Positions 1 through 6,136 of a DNA stretch of 11,795 nt are shown here, piece after piece. The stretch's first letter is position 1. Each line of letters starts with the position of its first letter. This DNA comes from JBHPCZ01 sp042573625. Lineage in GTDB: Bacteria; Desulfobacterota; Desulfobacteria; Desulfobacterales; UBA11574. The notes under the pieces are model-generated. The model was not told the origin of the DNA and did no database searches. It saw only the letters and a program-made list of their open reading frames with translations. The position numbers and the translations under genes are program-made. The stretch lies in assembly GCA_042573625.1 (NCBI GenBank), contig JBHPCZ010000104.1, positions 1-11,795 of the forward strand, written 5' to 3'.

Positions 1-24
1 TGCAATATGCGGCAATTTCATCAA

Positions 25-87
25 CGATCGCCCCCATCGTGGGGATTTCCTGATGCCTCCCGTTATGTGGGAGGAGAGCTTACTTAT
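25..87 (-). repeat. two-hairpin repeat, copy 1
   Basis: This stretch aligns with 6073-6133 at roughly three quarters of positions. Read on the minus strand both copies begin with a shared ATAAGT block, then a hairpin closed by CCTCC/GGAGG around an ATAAC loop, a conserved GGCATCAG linker, a second hairpin and GATCG. Here the first stem has six pairs (CCTCCC/GGGAGG) and the second is CCCCA/TGGGG with a three-base loop. One stem pair is C-G here and T-A in the other copy, a compensatory change that argues for selection on pairing. Function is unknown; a minus-strand transcript element is possible. No terminal inverted repeats or target duplications are seen. Confidence 0.5.
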
Positions 88-434
88 GGATTGCACCACA
101 GACAACGATTTTTTCATGGCTATTTTCTGAATCTGGCGTTGTTGGTACTTTATCAAAGACTTATTGACCCCAACCGGTGTTCTGGTGTATCTTTAGCTGT
201 TAATTCAAAGACCCTGGAACAATCACGGTCGGCGGGAGATTTTGCCGCGAAAGGATAAACCAACACGTCTGTTAACCCTATCGTTGCATAAACAATACGG
301 TGAGATTCGTGTAAAACACCTAAAATAATGGTTTTTCCGCAACTTATAAACCATAAACAAGCACAACTGACGGTGGGTTCCAACTAGTGATGCTTTTTCA
401 CCGTGTTGTTTACCCGTTGGGAAAACCGATGATA
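88..434. other. no confident gene
   Basis: About 350 bases without a gene I can support. Short open frames exist on both strands (plus 7-258; minus 383-153), but neither has a ribosome binding site, a recognisable motif or a family resemblance. The minus frame looks slightly more protein-like in its second half, so a decayed gene is possible. No promoter stands out. Confidence 0.4.
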
Positions 435-506
435 CCCCATCTCCTTTGTTGTCAGGGTTTCGCAGTAGTTTACTACGGCTTCAACCCTGACGCCGCGGAT
501 CTGGGG
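435..506. repeat. 72-nt cruciform-like palindrome before the peptidase gene
   Basis: Three nested inverted repeats share one centre. The inner arm GTAG/CTAC has a four-base TTTA loop (465-476). A perfect nine-pair arm joins GTCAGGGTT (451-459) to AACCCTGAC (483-491). An outer arm of eight pairs with two mismatches joins 435-444 to 497-506 (CCCCA and TCC with GGA and TGGGG). It ends 50 bases before the peptidase start, so it would lie in the 5' leader if transcribed. There is no T-tract, so it is not an intrinsic terminator. It may be a dispersed palindromic repeat or a leader structure; the sequence does not decide. Confidence 0.65.
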
Positions 507-556
507 CATCCTCGACTTTTGCAAAGTTAGAGTATGCCTGAACCCGGAGAGCCGGC

Positions 557-1717
557 ATGGATCAGTACCTGGATAAACTGCCCGATTTTGTCGAAAAGAT
601 AAAATCAATCAAAGAGACCATTATCACCAATACGGTGCTGATTGGGCAGATACCTGCTCCCACGTTCAAGGAGAAGAGGCGCACCACTGTTTTTATGGAG
701 AGACTGGCCGAATACCAGGTTGACGAATGCTCCACCGACGGTTACCGGAACCCCATCGGTATCATCAGGGGAACGTCTGAAACAAAACCGCCGATTTTTG
801 TCGTTGCCCACCTGGATACCATTTTCGGGAGAGACGTTGATCATTATTATTCCATCGCGGAAAATTCAATCACCGGCCCGGCCATCATGGACAACTCGCT
901 GGGTGTGGGTGTTTTGGCGTCACTGCCGGAAATTTTTCGAAAGTTGGATCTGCGTTTTGAGTCGGACATCGTTCTGGCCGGCGTCATACAATCTCTGGGG
1001 AAAGGCAACTTGAGGGGTATCAGACACCTTCTGAAAACCTGGGCCACCCCAATCAGAGGTGCTGTCTGCATAGAAGGCGCCGAACTCGGAAGGCTCAGCT
1101 ATTATGCTGACGGCATGATCCGGTGTGAAGTCGATTGCAACATTTCCGCGGTAGACAGGTGGGAACATAAATTCAAACCCAATGCCATTCTGATCGTCAA
1201 TGAAGTCATCAATCAGATCCTGGGGTTACGGCTGCCGCAAAAACCCCGATCAAGAGTCATCATCGGTAAAACCTCGGGCGGTTTCAAGCACGGAATGATT
1301 GCCTATGACGCAATGCTCGGGTTTGAAATACAAAGCAAGTCAGACAGAATGGTCAAAGCCATATTCAATGACATTCAGGATATTGTCGAAGGAATAAGTC
1401 ACGAAAATGAAGTCGAACTGAATCTGAAAACCCTGAGCAATATCCGTGCGTCGAGTTTAAAATACAGCAACCCACTGGTAAAAAGTACCGTGAAGGTGAT
1501 GAAAAAACTGGACCTTGAACCGGTCAACGAACCCAGCGAATCAGAACTCTCCATTTTTCTTTCACGTAAGATCCCTTCAGTCACTCTCGGGATTACACGG
1601 GGAGATAATTATCACCTGGAAAACGCCACCGTAGAAATCGAGCCGATATTCACAGGGATCGCCCAGATCATCGGTGTGCTTTTGGCCATAGACAGCGGGG
1701 TGTGTGATGGAAATTGA
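557..1717 (+). CDS. M20-family metallopeptidase homologue lacking the Glu-Glu pair
   Basis: 386 aa. The layout fits zinc-dependent M20 exopeptidases of the PepT-like type. His85-Leu-Asp87 (in VVAHLDTIF) gives the first metal ligand and the Asp that orients it. Asp112 (IMDNSLG) matches the bridging Asp, Glu173 (IEG) the next ligand and His353 (DNYHLEN) the C-terminal ligand. The position normally holding the catalytic base and a metal ligand (Glu-Glu before GxGNLRG) reads Gln145-Ser146 in VIQSLGKGNLRG. By family knowledge this should abolish or greatly change peptidase chemistry, so a non-catalytic or altered role is inferred. It has no signal peptide and is probably cytoplasmic. GGAGA six bases before the ATG supports the start. 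Its 3' end overlaps gpgS by 11 bases, which suggests translational coupling. Confidence 0.8.
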   Translation: MDQYLDKLPDFVEKIKSIKETIITNTVLIGQIPAPTFKEKRRTTVFMERLAEYQVDECSTDGYRNPIGIIRGTSETKPPIFVVAHLDTIFGRDVDHYYSIAENSITGPAIMDNSLGVGVLASLPEIFRKLDLRFESDIVLAGVIQSLGKGNLRGIRHLLKTWATPIRGAVCIEGAELGRLSYYADGMIRCEVDCNISAVDRWEHKFKPNAILIVNEVINQILGLRLPQKPRSRVIIGKTSGGFKHGMIAYDAMLGFEIQSKSDRMVKAIFNDIQDIVEGISHENEVELNLKTLSNIRASSLKYSNPLVKSTVKVMKKLDLEPVNEPSESELSIFLSRKIPSVTLGITRGDNYHLENATVEIEPIFTGIAQIIGVLLAIDSGVCDGN

Positions 1718-2687
1718 CTGGATGAAAAGCAACACCTTTCATTATTCTGAATTCAGCGATCTCAATCGGCTTGTAGAAGAAAAAAGAAAAAAAAACCTTA
1801 AAATATCGCTCTGCCTTCCGACGCTGAATGAAGAAAAGACCATCGCAAAAGAAATCATCATCATGAAGTCAGAGCTGATGTCCCGCTATCCGCTTTTGGA
1901 TGAAATTGTCATTGTCGATTCCGGCTCAACGGATAAAACCAGAGAAATCGCCAGGTCCTATGGCGCGGATGTTTATGAAGCTGCGGATATCCTGCCAAAC
2001 CTGGAAAAATTCACAGGTAAAGGTGAGAATCTCTGGAAAGCACTTTATATAACAACGGGCGACATCATTGTCTATCTTGATGCGGATATAAAAAACATTC
2101 ACCACCGGTTTGTCTATGCGCTGGTCGGCCCGCTCCTCCTTTTTGATAATATCAAATATGCCAAGGCCTTTTACGACAGGCCGATCGCCACCGGTAAAAG
2201 CAAGATCAGACCCACCGGAGGAGGGCGGGTCACAGAGCTTGTGATAAGACCCTTGTTCTCTCTTTTTTTCCCGGAACTCACCCAGATCTTACAGCCGTTG
2301 TCCGGCGAGTATGCCGGTTTTCGGGAAGTATTTGAAGAAATTCCATTCCCCATAGGGTATGGGGTCGAAACGAGCATGATTCTTGATATTTATGACAAAT
2401 GGGGGCTGGATGTCTTTGCGCAGGTTGATCTTGACCGGCGGATACACAGGAACCAGGACACCAGAGCACTTGGGAAAATGGCGTTTGTCATTCTTATGAC
2501 ATTTATTAATCGCAAAAGAAAGCTTGGAATGGTGGACTACAAGGATGACATTTTTCGTGAGATGATACAATTTAATCTGGTCAAAGATGAATATGAACCG
2601 GATATTTTTAAAATTGAAGGTCATGAAAGACCGCCCATAATAGAAATCCCCGAATATCGAGAAAAATTCAAGGTATCAGCGAGTTAA
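1707..2687 (+). CDS. gpgS: glucosyl-3-phosphoglycerate synthase (GT81)
   Basis: 326 aa from the ATG at 1707; a GTG at 1704 is the alternative. GpgS transfers glucose from an NDP-glucose to 3-phosphoglycerate, the first step to the compatible solute glucosylglycerate, in the cytoplasm. Family signatures are clear: PTLNEEKTI (38-46) at the start of the GT-A fold, VDSGSTDKT (70-78), GKGENLWKAL (104-113), the metal-binding DxD as Asp125-Ala-Asp127 in YLDADIKNI, the RPTGGGRVTELV block (168-179), GEYAGFR (200-206) and GYGVETS (217-223), followed by His247 as a likely metal ligand. Length is normal for the family. It overlaps the M20-like gene upstream. No partner phosphatase (GpgP) is in the window. 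A small transposable element has inserted exactly at its stop codon. Confidence 0.92.
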   Translation: MEIDWMKSNTFHYSEFSDLNRLVEEKRKKNLKISLCLPTLNEEKTIAKEIIIMKSELMSRYPLLDEIVIVDSGSTDKTREIARSYGADVYEAADILPNLEKFTGKGENLWKALYITTGDIIVYLDADIKNIHHRFVYALVGPLLLFDNIKYAKAFYDRPIATGKSKIRPTGGGRVTELVIRPLFSLFFPELTQILQPLSGEYAGFREVFEEIPFPIGYGVETSMILDIYDKWGLDVFAQVDLDRRIHRNQDTRALGKMAFVILMTFINRKRKLGMVDYKDDIFREMIQFNLVKDEYEPDIFKIEGHERPPIIEIPEYREKFKVSAS

Positions 2688-2689
2688 CA

Positions 2690-2734
2690 CCTGAATATTG
2701 CACGAGTCGGAGGCTTTCATATGCAAGATTCAGA
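2690..2734 (+). mobile_element. 45-nt inverted-repeat transposable element, copy 1
   Basis: The same element as 7231-7275 in opposite orientation; 42 of the first 44 bases agree. The arms CTGAATATTGCA (2691-2702) and TGCAAGATTCAG (2722-2733) pair at 11 of 12 positions; the terminal base here is A instead of G. It is flanked by identical TAACA pentamers at 2685-2689 and 2735-2739, a likely target duplication. The left pentamer contains the gpgS stop codon TAA, so insertion kept the protein intact. It encodes nothing and must have moved with an outside transposase. Confidence 0.8.
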
Positions 2735-2764
2735 TAACAAAAGATCCAACAGGACGGAATAAAG

Positions 2765-3757
2765 TTGCTGAATTCAAAACTCATCGATCAATACAATCGT
2801 CATTTGAACTATCTTCGCATATCGATTACCGATCAATGTAATTTGAGGTGTATTTACTGTATGCCTCGTGATCTCATTCCAAAGCTGCCACATAAAGAAA
2901 TACTGCGCTATGAAGAAATTCTGCGCATTGTTACGGTCGGCGTGCGCCTTGGGATTTCAAAGGTCCGGGTAACCGGTGGTGAACCGCTGTTTAGAAGAGG
3001 GGTATACGATTTTTTAAGTCAATTGACACAAATTGACGGTTTGTCGGACGTCTCTCTCACCACAAACGGTGTTTTGCTGAAGGATAATATTCATAAAATC
3101 AAATCTGCCGGCATACACCGGATAAATATCAGTGTTGATACCCTGAACAGAGAAAAGTTCAGACAGATAACCGGCCACGATTATTTTGATAAAATCTGGG
3201 AAGGCATAGAACTGGCCCAGGAAATGAGCTTTGAGCCCATTAAGCTGAATGTAGTGCCCATGCAAGGCATCAACGATGATGAATTGATTGAGATTGCCGG
3301 GTTGTCATTTTCCTATCCGTTTCATATACGATTTATCGAGTATATGCCCATGGGAACCGCTCAGATTGAGAGGGATCGCCAGTTGCTTGCCGATGAAATA
3401 AAAACACGAATCCATACATTGGGGAAACTGACCCCTGTTGAAAAAAAGATCAATGACGGCCCGGCCGAACGCTACAAGTTTGAGGGGGCAGTGGGAGAGA
3501 TCGGGTTTATTCGCCCCATCAGTCGTCACTTTTGTAACACCTGTAACCGCTTGAGATTAACGGCAAGCGGTCAGCTGAGACCTTGTCTTTTGTCGGATTA
3601 TCGTGAAGATATTAAGGGTCCGTTAAGAAAGGGGGGTTCTGACAGCGAGCTGGCCGAGATCTTTCTGAATGCGGTCCGCTGCAAGCCCTCCGAACACAGC
3701 CTGGTGGGCGATCAAACCAACGAGTTCTCGGGTCAGATGTGCGCTATTGGCGGCTGA
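2765..3757 (+). CDS. moaA: GTP 3',8-cyclase MoaA (molybdenum cofactor biosynthesis)
   Basis: 330 aa, the usual length. MoaA is a radical SAM enzyme that rearranges GTP to 3',8-cyclo-H2GTP, the first committed step to molybdopterin. The N-terminal 4Fe-4S/SAM motif is Cys25-x3-Cys29-x2-Cys32 in TDQCNLRCIYC, followed by the SAM-contacting GGEP (71-74). The second cluster is held by Cys257, Cys260 and Cys274 in FCNTCNRLRLTASGQLRPC. GPAERYKFEG (232-241) is a typical MoaA stretch, and the protein ends in the essential Gly-Gly tail. The start is a TTG behind a weak purine-rich site; no in-frame ATG comes before the first cysteine motif. It follows gpgS by 77 bases, 45 of them a transposable element, so it may once have been closely coupled. 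No other moa gene is visible. Confidence 0.95.
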   Translation: MLNSKLIDQYNRHLNYLRISITDQCNLRCIYCMPRDLIPKLPHKEILRYEEILRIVTVGVRLGISKVRVTGGEPLFRRGVYDFLSQLTQIDGLSDVSLTTNGVLLKDNIHKIKSAGIHRINISVDTLNREKFRQITGHDYFDKIWEGIELAQEMSFEPIKLNVVPMQGINDDELIEIAGLSFSYPFHIRFIEYMPMGTAQIERDRQLLADEIKTRIHTLGKLTPVEKKINDGPAERYKFEGAVGEIGFIRPISRHFCNTCNRLRLTASGQLRPCLLSDYREDIKGPLRKGGSDSELAEIFLNAVRCKPSEHSLVGDQTNEFSGQMCAIGG

Positions 3758-3829
3758 AAAAAGAAAGCCCGGGCCGCGTCAGTGGGAGGCTACATTTTCT
3801 CACACAAGTCGTTTTCTACGGCCCAGGCT
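3758..3829 (-). terminator. long GC-rich stem with T-rich tail downstream of dctM
   Basis: AGCCCGGGCCG (3766-3776) and CGGCCCAGGCT (3819-3829) pair at 10 of 11 positions. The mismatch is C.A on the plus strand but G.U on the minus strand. On the minus strand the stem is followed by a T-rich run (TTTCTTTTTTC, ending about 3757), like an intrinsic terminator with a 42-base apical region. It would end transcripts coming down from dctM about 250 bases past its stop. The large apical region is unusual for a plain terminator. Confidence 0.45.
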
Positions 3830-3834
3830 ATAGA

Positions 3835-3910
3835 CATGATTTGAACCCCATGGGAAGGCAGAACAGATTAGATCATCCAGCGCAGAACAGAACATTTTGT
3901 TCAAATCATG
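3835..3910 (-). repeat. perfect 12-bp inverted repeat around 52 bases
   Basis: CATGATTTGAAC (3835-3846) and GTTCAAATCATG (3899-3910) are exact reverse complements. The interior contains GCAGAACAG twice (near 3859 and 3882). It lies next to the stem at 3766-3829, so on a minus-strand transcript the two would form consecutive domains. No direct repeat flanks it (ATAGA left, ATACG right). It could be a structured 3' UTR or small RNA from the dctM side, or the remnant of an inverted-repeat element. Confidence 0.6.
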
Positions 3911-3935
3911 ATACGCAGCCTGCTAACAGGTTTGT

Positions 3936-3966
3936 AAAAACTAATCAAGAGTTTTTTTAGTTTTTT
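3936..3966 (+). terminator. AT-rich bidirectional terminator-like hairpin
   Basis: AAAAACT (3936-3942) and AGTTTTT (3950-3956) form a seven-pair stem with a seven-base loop, followed by TTAG and a further T-run. It sits in the gap between the convergent moaA and dctM genes and could work in either direction, since A-runs precede it. The stem is all A-T except one pair, so efficiency is uncertain. Confidence 0.45.
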
Positions 3967-3986
3967 CATTTTTTTACATGCGATAA

Positions 3987-4024
3987 TCAAATCGGCTTTG
4001 TATCTTCCATACCTTTTCCCCTCC
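3987..4024 (-). other. orphan ribosome binding site and 7-codon frame after dctM
   Basis: On the minus strand, GGAGGGG (4024-4018) is followed seven bases later by ATG (4010-4008) and a frame reading MEDTKPI before a TGA at 3989-3987. The GGAGGGG core is the same as the one used by dctP. It starts 54 bases past the dctM stop. It may be the remaining start of a lost fourth operon gene, a tiny peptide, or chance. Confidence 0.25.
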
Positions 4025-4077
4025 ATATTCTTTAATAAAACCGCACCAGAATATTCTATGGCTTGCCGCGGGGAGTC

Positions 4078-5382
4078 TCACCTGATAAGGTTTGGGAGCA
4101 AAGTCACAACCTTGGGAAAAACCATTAATATTAAAACACAGATAATATATGCCGGTAAAAAAAAAGTCACGCCTTTGAACACATCTTCCAAGGGAACATT
4201 TTTTGCCATGCCGGCGACCACATAGGTTGTTGCACCCACGGGCGGGGTAACAGCGCCCAATGTCGTAATAACCGTAATTGTTACCCCAAACCAAATGGGA
4301 TCGTATCCCAACTGTTTTGCCACGGGGAAAAATATAGGAATGGTGATTAACAGCAGTGCCAGTGCATCCATGACCGCTCCTCCCACAATATAGATGACAA
4401 ATATGATCATCATAATGGCTGTGTTCGAAATAGGGAGTGTAACCACCCATGATGCAATATCAAAAGGTATCCGGGTCACCGCAAGGAAACGACCGAATAT
4501 CACGGCGCCCGCTACAATCATGATAACCATACAGGATATCCGTAGCGTATCCATCACTGAAGACACAAATCCTTTCCACGCCAGCCGTCCTTGTACCACG
4601 CTGATCATCACTGCAAACAGGGAACCCGCTGCCCCGGCTTCCGTGGGTGTGAAAAACCCAAAATAAAGACCGAGCATCACCAGTAAAAAAAGGGTTGTCA
4701 TTTCAAAAGTCCCTGTAAGCGCCTTGAGTTTTTCAGTGAAGCCGGTCTTTGGTGCCACAGGTCCCCATTCAGGATATATGGAGCACAGGATGTAAATAGT
4801 GAGCATCAAGAGAATCGCCAGAATAATACCTGCCCCTATCCCGCCGTAAAAAAGTTTGGCAATAGATTGCCCGGTAGAAAGACCGATAACGATCAGAACA
4901 ACACTGGGTGGAATAACAACGCCTAAGGTTGATCCGCAGGCGACGGCGCCTGTGCTGAGCATCGGTTCATAGTTGTATTTATTCATCTGGGGCAGGGCAA
5001 CGGTGGTCATGGTTGCGGCTGTTGCTGCATTGGATCCGCATATCGCTGCAAAGGCGGCGCAGGCCATTACCGTCGCCATGGCGATACCGCCGCGAATCTG
5101 TCCCACCCATTTGTATGCAGCATTGTAAAGCTTTTCATTGACTCCTGAGTAGAAAGCGATTTGACCCATAAAAATAAAGAGGGGAATCACCGTAAGGCCG
5201 TATTTCGAAAATGTGTCCCATAAAGTTGAGCTGACCATGTTAAGGCCTGCTTTGAATGAAACCACATAACAAAACCCGCAGAATCCGACGATGCCCATTG
5301 CGAACCCCACAGGAATTCCTAAAAAAAACAAAACCAGAAGCAGGGCAATAATTCCGATTACCCCAATAAATGCGAGGCTCAA
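4078..5382 (-). CDS. dctM: TRAP transporter large permease subunit DctM
   Basis: 434 aa, normal for DctM-type subunits. In TRAP systems this inner-membrane protein of about a dozen helices carries the substrate along a sodium gradient, working with DctQ and the periplasmic DctP. Hydrophobic helices run through the protein, starting at residues 7-37. Conserved DctM features include GIPVGFAMG near the N terminus, the Gly/Ala-rich CGSNAATAATM segment, GVVIPPSVVLIVIG, FFTPTEAGA and, near the C terminus, TPPVGATTYVVAG. The start is TTG at 5382, overlapping the dctQ stop as TTGA, with AGGAGG at a normal distance, so it is translationally coupled to dctQ. It is the last recognisable gene of the operon. 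Confidence 0.93.
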   Translation of the reverse strand: MSLAFIGVIGIIALLLVLFFLGIPVGFAMGIVGFCGFCYVVSFKAGLNMVSSTLWDTFSKYGLTVIPLFIFMGQIAFYSGVNEKLYNAAYKWVGQIRGGIAMATVMACAAFAAICGSNAATAATMTTVALPQMNKYNYEPMLSTGAVACGSTLGVVIPPSVVLIVIGLSTGQSIAKLFYGGIGAGIILAILLMLTIYILCSIYPEWGPVAPKTGFTEKLKALTGTFEMTTLFLLVMLGLYFGFFTPTEAGAAGSLFAVMISVVQGRLAWKGFVSSVMDTLRISCMVIMIVAGAVIFGRFLAVTRIPFDIASWVVTLPISNTAIMMIIFVIYIVGGAVMDALALLLITIPIFFPVAKQLGYDPIWFGVTITVITTLGAVTPPVGATTYVVAGMAKNVPLEDVFKGVTFFLPAYIICVLILMVFPKVVTLLPNLIR

Positions 5383-5876
5383 CTTTTGTCCTCCTCTTCA
5401 GGGGAAAAAGACTTGATCAGCTCCACAAACAAGACCAGCGAGAGGACGGCGCATCCAAATGCCACAGCATAGGTAAAAGGATAATAGATGATCCTGAGTG
5501 TCTCCGTAACTTCTCCAGTATTCATAAGTGTCGTTGCTTTTATTGCAATCTGCCATGCAGCGACAGCAAAGAAAAAAAAGCAGATGGTCTGGTTGACCAC
5601 ATCGATAACTTTTCGCGTGTTTTTTGAAAAGGTGTTGATTAAAATGTCCACTGAAATATGATTTCGCTGGGCTTGGGTATACCCCAGTGCAAAGGCTGTT
5701 ACAACGGCCCCGAAGAACCCCATCAACTCAAATGTTCCCTTGATCGGCATCCCGGCAAGGCGAAATAATATATTTGCACAGGTCAGAACAATCATACCCA
5801 CCAAAAAAAAGCCGCCAATCCATTTGAGCAATCGGTTTAAAAACCTGCTGATTTGATCCAAAATTTTCATAACCAT
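5379..5876 (-). CDS. dctQ: TRAP transporter small permease subunit DctQ
   Basis: 165 aa from the ATG at 5876. DctQ is the four-helix inner-membrane partner of DctM. Four hydrophobic stretches are visible, beginning WIGGFFLVGMIVL, ELMGFFGAVVTAF, QTICFFFFAVAAW and YAVAFGCAVLSLV. QAQRNHISVDIL after helix 2 is typical of the family. The open frame extends to a TTG at 5912, but those 12 codons lie inside an inverted repeat (5893-6038), and no start here has a good ribosome binding site; ATG at 5870 is also possible. The repeat may have replaced the original translation signal or separated it from dctP, 225-260 bases upstream. It overlaps dctM by four bases. Confidence 0.9.
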   Translation of the reverse strand: MVMKILDQISRFLNRLLKWIGGFFLVGMIVLTCANILFRLAGMPIKGTFELMGFFGAVVTAFALGYTQAQRNHISVDILINTFSKNTRKVIDVVNQTICFFFFAVAAWQIAIKATTLMNTGEVTETLRIIYYPFTYAVAFGCAVLSLVLFVELIKSFSPEEEDKS

Positions 5877-5892
5877 TTTTTTCGAAATCGAA

Positions 5893-6038
5893 TGTCGAAT
5901 ATCCAATATCAAATTTAGAAGGAAAACAGCGTGATTACTTTCGGGTTAAATTTCCCGTCAAGTTTGGGGCTGTCATTTTACAGGGGCCGAAAAGGCATCA
6001 TCATTCGACATTCCTTTCTGGATATTGGATATTCGACA
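5893..6038. repeat. perfect 18-bp inverted repeat between dctP and dctQ
   Basis: TGTCGAATATCCAATATC (5893-5910) is repeated exactly as its reverse complement at 6021-6038. A related block, GAATGTCGAAT (5890-5900), also recurs inverted at 6003-6013. The 110 bases between the arms hold a small CGGG/CCCG hairpin and no open frame. I see no flanking direct repeat. It looks like a dispersed repeat or element remnant that has expanded the dctP-dctQ gap and touches the 5' end of dctQ. Confidence 0.65.
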
Positions 6039-6072
6039 ACTTGTAACATAGCGATTCTATTCAAGGCTGAAT

Positions 6073-6133
6073 CGATCTCCCCATTGCGGAGCCTTTCTGA
6101 TGCCTCCGGTTATTCAGGAGGAGATTCACTTAT
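6073..6133 (-). repeat. two-hairpin repeat, copy 2, behind the dctP stop
   Basis: Second copy of the 25-87 element in the same orientation. It begins three bases after the dctP stop codon. On the minus strand the first hairpin is CCTCC/GGAGG and the second CTCC/GGAG. In the dctP transcript this places a double stem directly after the coding region, a position suited to protecting the 3' end of dctP mRNA from decay and so setting a high DctP to DctQM ratio. That role is inferred. There is no T-tract. Confidence 0.5.
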
Positions 6134-6136
6134 AGC

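Noticed and set aside
7..258. Plus-strand 83-aa open frame at the left edge
   Set aside because: It starts inside the double-hairpin repeat, has no ribosome binding site and no recognisable domain; composition does not look like a folded protein.
153..383. Minus-strand 76-aa open frame
   Set aside because: The second half is mildly protein-like, but there is no start signal, no known motif and no neighbour to support it; kept only as a possible decayed gene.
3835..3910. tRNA-like GGTTCAAATC string on the minus strand
   Set aside because: It resembles a T-loop, but the flanking bases form no T-stem and there is no acceptor stem or anticodon arm at the right spacing.
3974..4450. Minus-strand 158-aa open frame overlapping the dctM end
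   Set aside because: Cys/Tyr/Arg-rich out-of-frame reading of dctM; dctM itself has full family motifs.
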